Notes: a model not told the origin generated them from the sequence alone. 7,805 bases of DNA from Pirellulaceae bacterium (GCA_020846515.1 JADLDX010000956.1:1-7805), one strand, 5' to 3'; positions 1 to 5,771 are shown, counted from the stretch's first letter. A program made the numbers and translations.

Positions 1-628
1 GGGTAGAAATGATCAGTCGACCATCGGGAAGTTCAGAGACACCGTCCAGTCCCTCCCAATTACTGAGCCCAACATCGCTGCCGTCGAAGAACATCTGCCA
101 TGTGCCACTGGTATGGGACCCCAGTTGAGTCGGTTGGAAGAGCATCAGGTCTTCGCCCGCAGCGGTCACGCCCGACAAGTAGGCAGTTCCGACAGTGGAG
201 AAGAGCAGACTACCATCGCTGCGGATAGCAAAGGCATCTACATTTTCCGCAGCCGAACTCAAGCCTACATCGCTGCCATCGAAGTACAGTTCATGCCGCC
301 AATTTTGGTTGCTGAAAACCGTCAATTTGACGATATCAGAATCGTCCACGAACAGTTTCGAGTGGTTACTGTTCTTGACATAGCCAGCCACACTCGGACT
401 GTAATACATGACTTGGGGCTGACCATTCTCGCCTTCGGCCAGACCGCTGCTTTCCATGATCGCGTTCGCCATGACGCGGCGGGCTTCCAGTTGCTCAAGA
501 CCAACCTGCCGTGTCTTACGCTGCAGATAACGACGCAAGCGATTGAGACGCGGCGATGGTGCATTCGATTTTTGATGGCGTGGCAGGGAATCGGGCATGG
601 AACGCGAGAGGGGCGATTCTGGATGCAT
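1..628 (-). CDS. Secreted planctomycete protein with 65-residue FDGSDVGL repeats (N-terminal part, runs off left edge)
   Basis: Reading the minus strand from the ATG at 628 gives 209 residues with no stop to the window edge, so the 3' end is missing. An in-frame TGA at 635-637 leaves only ATG 628, TTG 631 or ATG 598 (residue 11) as starts; none has a clear Shine-Dalgarno. Residues 27-40 are rich in Arg, and residues 44-54 read LEQLEARRVMA, the motif found near the N-terminus of many planctomycete exported proteins, where it probably takes the place of or follows an unusual signal. From residue 55 on the protein is mature-domain-like and rich in Asp, Gly and Ser. FDGSDVGL occurs at residues 116-123 and 181-188 (bases 260-283 and 65-88), exactly 65 residues apart, each followed by a DG-L-ST stretch. 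This points to a tandem beta-rich repeat, probably extracellular. Similar FDGSDVGL repeats occur in very large surface proteins, so the full protein may be long. Molecular function is unknown. Confidence 0.85.
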   Translation of the reverse strand, partial: MHPESPLSRSMPDSLPRHQKSNAPSPRLNRLRRYLQRKTRQVGLEQLEARRVMANAIMESSGLAEGENGQPQVMYYSPSVAGYVKNSNHSKLFVDDSDIVKLTVFSNQNWRHELYFDGSDVGLSSAAENVDAFAIRSDGSLLFSTVGTAYLSGVTAAGEDLMLFQPTQLGSHTSGTWQMFFDGSDVGLSNWEGLDGVSELPDGRLIIST

Positions 629-977
629 CAAGTGTCACCGAAGGAAGAGGGGGTCTGCATTGGGTAGGCTGCGGGAATGGACAAGTCAGCTTGAAAGCTC
701 AGCTTGACAATGCCATGTTGGAACGTGTCCGGATGGACCAATACGCGTTGGATAAAAGACGCAAAGGGCCAATACCTAAAGAGTCGTTTCCGCCTGAGTT
801 ACCTGCGTAAGTCCTATATCTTGCGCGCGAATTTTGTACTTTGGTCAAAAATGAATGATTGGGGGGGAACTCCGCGATGTCCAAGAGTCTCGACGTTGGC
901 CCAGTCGCGTGCACTGCTGCGAGACAAGCCTGCTGCGGGGCAGTTCTCTAAGATGCGGGTTAGAGATTTTTTCTGGT

Positions 978-983
978 TATAAT
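978..983 (+). promoter_or_regulatory. Candidate -10 box for the sigma factor gene
   Basis: A perfect TATAAT lies in an AT-rich patch 52 bases upstream of the TTG start at 1036. No good TTGACA-like -35 is present 16-18 bases upstream (the sequence there is G-rich), so housekeeping-sigma use is only weakly supported, and an activator or a different sigma factor could be involved. Confidence 0.35.
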
Positions 984-1022
984 TGTCATTCTCCAAAACA
1001 GTCGCGCAAGGTTTCGGGAATC

Positions 1023-1028
1023 GAAGGG
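1023..1028 (+). promoter_or_regulatory. Ribosome binding site supporting the TTG start
   Basis: GAAGGG lies 7 bases upstream of the TTG at 1036. It is the main DNA argument for a TTG start; no in-frame ATG is available near the conserved N-terminus of the protein. Confidence 0.5.
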
Positions 1029-1035
1029 TAATTAC

Positions 1036-1620
1036 TTGAGTCGCAAGATAGATGCCACGACGCCACCGAGTTTGGTGTTTCGATTGCGAGATCATGCGGA
1101 CGAATCGGCATGGGCGGAATTCGTCGATGTATATAGTCCGCTGATCTACAACTATTGCCGATCGCATGAACTGCAGGCATCGGATGCTGCAGATGTTACC
1201 CAGGAGGTGCTGCTACGAGTGGCCAAAGCGATTCGCAACTTTGAGTACGATCGTTCCAAGGGATTGTTTCGCGATTGGCTGGCTCGAATTGTACTGAACG
1301 AGATTCGCCGCTATGCCAAAAAGAGAATTGACGTGGCTACGCATCCAGGAGACTTAGATCAAGACGCTGGACGGTTGGAAAGCTTGTGGAATGAGCAGTT
1401 TCAGCAAGTCATATTTGCTAAGGCGCTCGAGCGGAGCAAGTTGCACTTTAATGAAGAAACGTGGACCATGTTCGAGATGTCTTGGATACAAAAGATACCG
1501 GCAGAACACGTAGCAGAACAATTGGGAATTGGTGTCGACCGGATCTATGTGGCTCGTAGTCGGGTGCTGAAGCGATTGCGATTCGAAGTGGCCCGCCTGG
1601 CCGATGACACGCTGCCTTAA
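1036..1620 (+). CDS. ECF-type RNA polymerase sigma factor (planctomycete type)
   Basis: The 194-residue product matches the size of an extracytoplasmic-function sigma factor with regions 2 and 4 only. Region 2 covers about residues 12-97: the core-binding helix DAADVTQEVLLRV is at 50-62, and the DNA-melting and -10 recognition part (GLFRDWLARIVLNEIRRYAKK, with W81) is at about 76-96. Region 4 covers about 133-185, with its helix-turn-helix near 154-181 (VAEQLGIGVDRIYVARSRV). The opening PSLVFRLRDHADESAW is typical of planctomycete ECF factors that begin close to this point, which together with the GAAGGG site supports the TTG start. No C-terminal extension or SnoaL-like domain is present. The next gene encodes a ZAS-type protein, a plausible partner that would hold the factor inactive. 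The target promoters cannot be read from the window. The identification as an ECF sigma is firm; the regulon is unknown. Confidence 0.92.
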   Translation: MSRKIDATTPPSLVFRLRDHADESAWAEFVDVYSPLIYNYCRSHELQASDAADVTQEVLLRVAKAIRNFEYDRSKGLFRDWLARIVLNEIRRYAKKRIDVATHPGDLDQDAGRLESLWNEQFQQVIFAKALERSKLHFNEETWTMFEMSWIQKIPAEHVAEQLGIGVDRIYVARSRVLKRLRFEVARLADDTLP

Positions 1621-1699
1621 ATGAACGCCTGAACAAGCCTGTGAATCGCGAGCAAGTTGTGACAACCGCATGTTTGCATCAAGCATTTGATAGGAAATG

Positions 1700-1722
1700 G
1701 ACGAGTCGCGGAGCGATTCGTC
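1700..1722 (+). repeat. GGA-loop hairpin repeat, copy 1
   Basis: Arms of ten bases (1700-1709 and 1713-1722) flank a GGA loop; one pair is G-T (G-U in RNA). The core CGAGTCGCGGAGCGATTCG is the same as in copy 3. It lies 79 bases after the sigma gene stop and before the ZAS gene. Its left flank (AAGCA at 1681, GGAAAT at 1693-1698) and right flank (CTAC at 1722-1725) also resemble copy 2, so the repeated unit is about 45 bases. There is no T-run, so it is not a standard intrinsic terminator. Confidence 0.8.
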
Positions 1723-1763
1723 TACCTAATGTGTTTTAACCCGAACTCCGTTGGCTCATGTGC

Positions 1764-1773
1764 CTAGCGCTAG
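1764..1773 (+). promoter_or_regulatory. 10-bp palindrome just ahead of the ZAS gene start
   Basis: CTAGCGCTAG is a perfect self-complementary decamer that ends 3 bases before the ATG at 1777, exactly where a Shine-Dalgarno would be expected; none is present. It could be an operator or just chance. Confidence 0.3.
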
Positions 1774-1776
1774 CTT

Positions 1777-2091
1777 ATGAACTTTAACTCGCCCTCACGC
1801 AAACGTGCGAAAAGTGAACATGTTCGGTGCCTCACGACCAGGCAGTTGCGAGCCTGGTTGGACGACGAGCGCGAAGTCGATCCCGAGGACTTGCAGCATC
1901 TGAAACAATGCCCTTGGTGTACGCAGTCACTGAAGGATCTCAGCGATGACGATGGCCTGCAGCTGATGGCAAATATTTCTAGCTCAAAATCCCAACCGAT
2001 CTATTCCGCAGAGCCCGAATTCACGAGGCTGCGGTCCATGCTCAATAGCTGGCCAATGGATCAGAAGGATGAGGCGCTCGGCGGCGATTAG
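1777..2091 (+). CDS. Small zinc-binding anti-sigma-like (ZAS) protein, cytosolic
   Basis: This 104-residue protein carries the zinc-binding anti-sigma signature H41-x3-C45-x2-C48, with C18 placed 23 residues earlier as the likely fourth ligand. The stretch between (LTTRQLRAWLDDE..., 19-31) is the short helix typical of these domains. In planctomycetes this module often heads a larger protein, such as a Ser/Thr kinase or a membrane-anchored anti-sigma. Here it stands alone: no membrane helix, no kinase, and a polar C-terminal tail (about 53-104) of unknown role. An in-frame TAG at 1771-1773 fixes the ATG at 1777 as the first start; no Shine-Dalgarno is visible. It follows the ECF sigma gene on the same strand after 156 bases, so binding and inhibiting that sigma factor is the natural inference. 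A redox or metal response through the Cys/His cluster is possible, as in soluble ZAS proteins. It could also be a remnant of a longer regulator. Confidence 0.78.
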   Translation: MNFNSPSRKRAKSEHVRCLTTRQLRAWLDDEREVDPEDLQHLKQCPWCTQSLKDLSDDDGLQLMANISSSKSQPIYSAEPEFTRLRSMLNSWPMDQKDEALGGD

Positions 2092-2142
2092 CATGACCGA
2101 TTGCGGACGGCTGTCGCGCTAAGCACTCTTTGAGGGAAATAT

Positions 2143-2165
2143 GTCGAGTCGCGGAGCGACTCGAC
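2143..2165 (+). repeat. GGA-loop hairpin repeat, copy 2 (perfect stem)
   Basis: GTCGAGTCGC (2143-2152) and GCGACTCGAC (2156-2165) are exact inverse complements around a GGA loop. It lies 51 bases after the ZAS gene stop. Compared with copy 1, the fifth stem pair is compensated (G-C in place of G-T), and the flanks AAGCA (2121) and GGGAAAT (2134-2140) and the trailing CTAC (2165-2168) are shared. Paired changes that keep the stem suggest that the folded form matters. Confidence 0.85.
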
Positions 2166-2278
2166 TACGTGCGTGCAAGATTGGGCCGCGGCCTGGGTAA
2201 CTAGGCGGTGAGGTGTTCTCGGAGAGTGCGAATCTTGTCCTTGATGCGTGGTTTAATCTTCAAATCTGCAGGCAAACG

Positions 2279-3724
2279 ATGGTAACCGGTGGTTCTAAAA
2301 GGCATTTGGTGATGGAACCGCTACAGGCGCGAGCCGTCCTGGCGGCCCAGGCCTTTCTCAATTTCGACTCGCCGATTTCTGAACTGGCCATCAATACGTT
2401 CCTGGACTCCAGTCTGGTAACCGGCTCTGAGCCACAATATCGACAAATCTCCATGGTCGTCGACAACTCGATTATGACTACCGGTCTGCATCCACAGGGG
2501 ACATCGCTAGGAACAACTTCTCAATCGATGGTTTTGCCAACCGGCGCAGTAGATGCGGTTATTGAAAAAGCTTGGGATGCTGATACCGGTATCGGCTTCG
2601 CCACGTTCGCAGATGCGCGCACTGAGGCAATCTTGTGGATCAATGCGAACTTGTCTGTCGCCCTGGGCAATGTGGTGCCCTTGGCTGGTTACCAACGCTC
2701 AGACGCCTCCGTCGTGGTGGTATTTGAATCCAATCCTTCCATCCGCGTGGTGCGGTACGGTACAGACGGTAGTGTATTGAACTCAGTAAGCCTGGACGGC
2801 GAGATCTATTCCAGTGCCAAAGCGACGGCCGATGGGATCGTGTTGATGGGCACAGACAACGCATTACCCGTCGCCGCTTGGATCGATGAAAACTTTGCGG
2901 TGACGGAGACGGCATTGACGCTGCCTGCAGGGGCCAGCTTCGCTGGCCCCGTCGGAATTAGCCGATCGAACGGCCAGAACTTTTATACAGGGTCGACTAT
3001 AGTCAGTGCCGGGACCTCACGGCTAGTGCTATGGGACATGCAAGGCAACTTGGTAGAGCAGGGCGGTTTTGAGAACCTCTGGGCCATCAAGGCGTCGGGG
3101 TACGCTATCCTGGTCGATGATGATGCTGGATATGCCGTAATCGTTCGAGACCAGGCGTTGGCCAGTTTGCTGGGCATCGAACTCGACACACCAGCGGCTG
3201 CGGCCGATCTGGACATATTGCAAGGCCGCGGTTTTACCACCATGACTCTCACGGACGCTCTTGAGCGCGATGGCGAAATTTATCTTGGCATTGTGGCCAC
3301 TGATGCCAACGGTGTGTTGATGCATGGGATAGTGGCGGCAACGCTGGGTCAGTTTCCTTCGGCATGGCAGTACTTCCGCAATCCACTAGATGTGAATGTC
3401 AGCGGCGTCGTCACGCCCTTAGACGCGCTGCTGGTTATCAATGAATTGAATGGCACGGGGCCGCGAGTCTTATCAGCCTCGGACCTGGCACTCATTGAGG
3501 CAAACGGTCAACCTCGATGGGATGTCAATGGTGACGGCGTCGTCTCGGCCATCGACGCTTTACTCGTCATTAATTTCTTGAATAACCAAGCGGTCACGGG
3601 TGAAGGTGAAGCGACCACAACCAGTGACGTGCTTGCTATGCCAGTCGATGAGTGGGATCGAGTGGATAAGCTGACGAATCGCACAGCGGCACAATGGATC
3701 AACCGTTGGTCCAAACTGCGATGA
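2279..3724 (+). CDS. Secreted dockerin type I protein with LEPR-like N-terminal motif
   Basis: With the ATG at 2279 the product has 481 residues; a GTG at 2213 in the same frame would add 22. I prefer the ATG because CAGG lies 6 bases upstream and because it puts the planctomycete motif MEPLQARAVLA at residues 12-22, close to the N-terminus as usual. About residues 23-365 form a beta-rich region with repeated short strands ending in D/N-G turns, suggestive of a propeller-like fold, with no enzyme motif I can name. Residues 371-391 and 415-435 are the two calcium-binding halves of a dockerin: DVNVSGVVTPLDALLVIN and DVNGDGVVSAIDALLVIN. The second half has the full D-x-N-x-D-G ligands, while the first has Val and Ser in ligand positions and may bind calcium less well. 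A 46-residue polar tail follows. Planctomycete dockerins are usually not part of cellulosomes; a role in surface or matrix assembly is inferred. Possibly under the sigma factor upstream. Confidence 0.85.
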   Translation: MVTGGSKRHLVMEPLQARAVLAAQAFLNFDSPISELAINTFLDSSLVTGSEPQYRQISMVVDNSIMTTGLHPQGTSLGTTSQSMVLPTGAVDAVIEKAWDADTGIGFATFADARTEAILWINANLSVALGNVVPLAGYQRSDASVVVVFESNPSIRVVRYGTDGSVLNSVSLDGEIYSSAKATADGIVLMGTDNALPVAAWIDENFAVTETALTLPAGASFAGPVGISRSNGQNFYTGSTIVSAGTSRLVLWDMQGNLVEQGGFENLWAIKASGYAILVDDDAGYAVIVRDQALASLLGIELDTPAAAADLDILQGRGFTTMTLTDALERDGEIYLGIVATDANGVLMHGIVAATLGQFPSAWQYFRNPLDVNVSGVVTPLDALLVINELNGTGPRVLSASDLALIEANGQPRWDVNGDGVVSAIDALLVINFLNNQAVTGEGEATTTSDVLAMPVDEWDRVDKLTNRTAAQWINRWSKLR

Positions 3725-3740
3725 AACTGCTGCTGAACTA

Positions 3741-3768
3741 ACCCTCCCTTCGGGCCCTTCGGGAGGGT
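3741..3768. repeat. Stem-loop ACCCTCCC...GGGAGGGT
   Basis: Eight-base arms (3741-3748 and 3761-3768) enclose a 12-base centre that can itself fold as CCC-TTC-GGG (3755-3763) or pair through GGGCCC. It starts 16 bases after the dockerin gene stop. There is no T-run after it on either strand, so by itself it is not an intrinsic terminator, but it could protect the 3' end of the message. Confidence 0.6.
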
Positions 3769-3803
3769 CGAAAAAGCAGGCGCTGCTGCAGCCTGTTTTT
3801 TCG
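3769..3803. terminator. Bidirectional intrinsic terminator between convergent genes
   Basis: CGAAAAAGCAGGC (3769-3781) pairs with GCCTGTTTTTTCG (3791-3803) over 13 positions with a single G-T wobble, around the nine-base loop GCTGCTGCA. The plus strand ends in six T and the minus strand in five T, so it can stop transcription from the dockerin gene on the left and from the DUF2167 gene on the right. Its place between two convergent stop codons fits this role. Confidence 0.8.
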
Positions 3804-3849
3804 GGGAGGGTGCGTGCGCCGCACAGACGAGTCTGCAGCGAAATGCTTC

Positions 3850-3870
3850 ACGAGTCGCGGAGCGATTCGT
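3850..3870 (+). repeat. GGA-loop hairpin repeat, copy 3
   Basis: The arms 3850-3858 and 3862-3870 around a GGA loop are base-for-base the same as copy 1 over 21 bases, including the G-T wobble. It lies 125 bases after the dockerin gene stop, inside the composite repeat block. All three copies read in the same direction. Confidence 0.8.
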
Positions 3871-3904
3871 CCACAGCCCTCCCCGCCCACGCTGCCGCGG
3901 GTCG

Positions 3905-3933
3905 ACCCTCCCGCTGCTACGCAGCGGGAGGGT
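3905..3933. repeat. 13-bp perfect stem-loop with TAC loop
   Basis: ACCCTCCCGCTGC (3905-3917) is the exact complement of GCAGCGGGAGGGT (3921-3933), with a three-base loop. It is the most stable-looking hairpin in the window. It lies about 50 bases downstream of the DUF2167 stop on that gene's strand, without a T-run, and shares its outer arms with the stem at 3741-3768. Confidence 0.75.
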
Positions 3934-3982
3934 TAGTTTGCTGCTGCGCAGCACGAGGCGAAGTCGGAGGGTTAGTTCCAGC

Positions 3983-4894
3983 TCAGGCTGTCCTTTTCCG
4001 CCAGGAAAACAATTTTGCCACGATCGCGAACAGCGCAATGGCACCAATCACCACAAACTTTTTGGCGGCCAGCAGGCCAATTAGCAGGACCTTGAAGAAG
4101 CCGGCTTTCGCGGCGACACCGCCCGCCACTAAGGCCGCGATGCCATATCCAGCCACACGGTCAGTACTGGAATTGAAGTCGGAGTATTGATTGCCAGCGG
4201 TGAAAGAGACGGCTGACATAACCTCAGGTGCCAAAGACTTCACTTGAGGAAGCTGTTCCATGGTACCGACAAAATTTAATTCAAGCACGCCTTGGCGGCC
4301 CAGAGCACGAATGCTGTAATTCAACGTGTGTTCCGGTTCGCCGCCAAAGGCAATCTCTTTCGCCCAATAGAGTTTATTGGAAGCCGCATCGTATCGCGGC
4401 GATTCAGCCCAGCCGACCAGATGCACGTTAGGAAAGCCTTGCGCCTGTCGAGCTTCGTTCTCTTCTTTCTCCCCGGCCTGCATAGTCGAAAGTAACTCGT
4501 TGTAATCGATAGCCGCCGCATCTTTATCGGAGATGTAGCCGGAGTCATCATACGTGATGATCGCGGAGATGCCGTCTGCGGATAGGACATCGCGAGCGCT
4601 ACGCACGATCATGCCCAGATAACTATCGCCAGGAGGATTGCCCCACAACTCTTCGACCACCCGCTTGGTTTGGGCAGGATCCAGATACTCGAGATTCGGT
4701 GGCAACTTCAGTTGAGCCAGACCACCAGGCAGGTTGATAGTTCCCGTTTGTGTCTTGAGTCCTATCTTGTCGATCAGTTGTTCTTGAGTCAGGCCCTCGT
4801 CCAAATCAGGCGTGGCATCAGCTTGATCCTGAGATCGTACATTTCCAGCCATCAAACAGAAAAGCAAAAACCCAAGGGCCAGCGGGCGATTCAT
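3983..4894 (-). CDS. DUF2167 family membrane-anchored protein
   Basis: The 303-residue product has a signal peptide at about 1-21 (hydrophobic 5-16, likely cut before Q22), a soluble domain at about 30-240, and hydrophobic segments at about 247-264 and 267-297 with a basic RKRTA end. Hallmarks of DUF2167 are the INLPGG start of the domain (53-58), LWGNPPGD (83-90), the acidic YDDSGYISDKDAAAIDY motif (115-131) and LYWAKEI (175-181). The family is common in Gram-negative bacteria and has no settled function; by layout it is anchored in the inner membrane with its main domain outside the cytoplasm. An AAAGG run about 9 bases before the ATG at 4894 supports the start. It converges on the dockerin gene and shares the terminator at 3769-3803. 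The 178-bp gap to the next gene upstream suggests that it has its own promoter. Confidence 0.85.
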   Translation of the reverse strand: MNRPLALGFLLFCLMAGNVRSQDQADATPDLDEGLTQEQLIDKIGLKTQTGTINLPGGLAQLKLPPNLEYLDPAQTKRVVEELWGNPPGDSYLGMIVRSARDVLSADGISAIITYDDSGYISDKDAAAIDYNELLSTMQAGEKEENEARQAQGFPNVHLVGWAESPRYDAASNKLYWAKEIAFGGEPEHTLNYSIRALGRQGVLELNFVGTMEQLPQVKSLAPEVMSAVSFTAGNQYSDFNSSTDRVAGYGIAALVAGGVAAKAGFFKVLLIGLLAAKKFVVIGAIALFAIVAKLFSWRKRTA

Positions 4895-5024
4895 CGTTAG
4901 AACCTTTTTAGTTATGCATTCGATAGTGAGGGGAGAATATCAATTCACAAAACTCGGTAGATTCTAGATGCTCTCAGATAGGGCTTGCAAGCAGATAATC
5001 ATGAGGCAAAAAATAATTCGGTTC

Positions 5025-5063
5025 AAAAGCTCGTGCCTATCATTTATGGTTCCTGTTCACGAG
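5025..5063 (-). terminator. Weak candidate terminator after the DUF1080 gene
   Basis: On the minus strand CTCGTG (5063-5058) and CACGAG (5035-5030) can pair over six bases around a 22-base loop and are followed by CTTTT (5030-5025). It starts 10 bases after the DUF1080 stop. The stem is short and the loop long, so this is tentative. Confidence 0.3.
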
Positions 5064-5072
5064 GGATGTGCT

Positions 5073-5771
5073 CTAATCCCCAGACAAACGTGTCGACGTG
5101 CTTAGCTCTTGAATGGATATATCTTTGTATTGGACGACTGAGGTGGCGTTGCCATGAATTTGAACAGCAATGATTCCGGTTTGTTCAATGTTGGCATCGG
5201 CTTCGGTGTAGTCGACGGTTTGAATACCGTTGAGCCACAGTTGAATGCGTTTGCCTTCAGCGCGGATACGATAGTCATTCCATTGCCCAAGTGGCTTGGT
5301 GGCTTTGGCCAGCACTTCGGCAGTAGGCTTCATGAGCATGGTCTTGCGGCGGCTTTCGTCGTAGAGCGCACCATCGTAACCGGCGCCTAAATCCGCCTGG
5401 TAGCCAATGACCTCGTGGTGGTTGGGAATACGTTTTGATCGAAATTGAACTCCGCCGTTTACGAAGCCTTCCGTGCCTTCTAATTTCCACTTCAATTTGA
5501 GTTCAAAATTTGCAAACAGTTTCTTGGTCGCCAAAAAATTATTATCTGCTTGCTTCTTCTTAAGAGAACCGGCGGTGAAGGCTCCATCTTCGATGCGCCA
5601 CACTGTATCGATATCTCCCTCCCAGCCTTCAAACGTTTTTCCATCAAACAACGGCTGCCATTTGTCTTGACCTTCCACGGCAGATAGCGGTTCGGTAATC
5701 AGACTGGAGAGACAACAGACGAGCGTGAACATCAGGCAGGCTCTGGCGGCGATCCAAAAATGAAGAGTCAT
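5073..5771 (-). CDS. Secreted DUF1080 protein (3-keto-disaccharide hydrolase family)
   Basis: A 232-residue protein with a signal peptide (hydrophobic 11-26, probable cut after LSA at 29-31) and one DUF1080 domain at about 36-225. The domain starts with the family's typical PLFDGKTFEGWEG (40-52), has VWRIEDGAF and GGVQFRS strands in the middle, and ends with GIIAVQIHGNATSVVQYKDISI. The fold is a concanavalin-like beta sandwich; studied members act on 3-keto-glycosides by hydrolysis or lyase/hydratase chemistry, and others may only bind sugars. Planctomycetes carry many copies. AGGA lies 7 bases upstream of the ATG at 5771. The DUF1593 gene lies 79 bases upstream on the same strand, so they may share a message and act on the same carbohydrate. 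No 3-keto-forming oxidoreductase (GFO/IDH/MocA) is in the window, so the substrate is open. Confidence 0.88.
   Translation of the reverse strand: MTLHFWIAARACLMFTLVCCLSSLITEPLSAVEGQDKWQPLFDGKTFEGWEGDIDTVWRIEDGAFTAGSLKKKQADNNFLATKKLFANFELKLKWKLEGTEGFVNGGVQFRSKRIPNHHEVIGYQADLGAGYDGALYDESRRKTMLMKPTAEVLAKATKPLGQWNDYRIRAEGKRIQLWLNGIQTVDYTEADANIEQTGIIAVQIHGNATSVVQYKDISIQELSTSTRLSGD

Larger units (their letters stand above)
629..1035. other. Divergent intergenic region, 407 bp
   Basis: This stretch separates the minus-strand repeat protein (start 628) from the plus-strand sigma gene (start 1036), so promoters for both should lie here. No convincing small gene was seen: short open frames crossing it have no recognisable protein character. 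Visible items are a 9-base direct repeat TCAGCTTGA at 686-694 and 699-707 (overlapping a small AAGCT-C-AGCTT palindrome at 695-705), a run of seven G at 861-867, and a TATAAT box at 978-983. The direct repeat sits about 60-80 bases upstream of the 628 start and could be a regulator site, but this is a guess. Confidence 0.5.
3736..3977. repeat. Composite block of nested GGGAGGGT/ACCCTCCC inverted repeats
   Basis: The 258-bp gap between the two convergent genes holds no gene but many related repeat units. GGAGGGT occurs at 3762, 3805, 3927 and 3966, and its complement ACCCTCC at 3741 and 3905. AACTAACCCTCCC at 3736-3748 is exactly complementary to 3926-3938, and GGAGGGTTAGTT recurs directly at 3966-3977. 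CGGGGAGGG at 3802-3810 is complementary to 3877-3885 and would loop out hairpin copy 3. TGCTGCGCAGCA at 3942-3953 is a further palindrome. The block resembles an intergenic repeat family that has been inserted or amplified, not unique sequence. It also contains the terminator described separately. Confidence 0.75.

Noticed and set aside
113..667. 184-codon plus-strand open frame
   Set aside because: It lies opposite the minus-strand gene, which has the LEQLEARR motif and exact 65-residue repeats. The plus-strand translation has no such pattern, so it is a shadow frame.
704..732. TTGACA at 704-709 as a -35 box on the plus strand
   Set aside because: No TATAAT-like hexamer follows at 16-18 bases, and the nearest plus-strand gene is more than 300 bases away.
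556..1167. Several open frames of 71-117 codons on both strands in the divergent gap (for example 704-982 plus and 814-1167 minus)
   Set aside because: They overlap each other, have no recognisable protein character and no good ribosome sites, and one runs into the sigma gene on the opposite strand.
2213..2278. GTG at 2213 as the start of the dockerin protein
   Set aside because: Not excluded, but the extra 22 residues add no signal-like feature, and the ATG at 2279 has a nearby AGG and places the N-terminal motif at the usual distance.
1700..3870. The repeated hairpins as a CRISPR array
   Set aside because: Spacing is several hundred to nearly 2000 bases with whole genes between, so there is no repeat-spacer structure and no cas gene.
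3736..3977. The composite repeat as an insertion sequence
   Set aside because: It has inverted ends, but no transposase frame and only about 240 bases; at most it would be a non-autonomous element, which is reported as a repeat instead.
3508..4190. Open frames across the repeat block (minus 3508-4047, plus 3810-4190)
   Set aside because: They read through the terminator and inverted repeats, overlap well-supported genes on the opposite strand, and have low-complexity Arg/Ser/Ala-rich composition.
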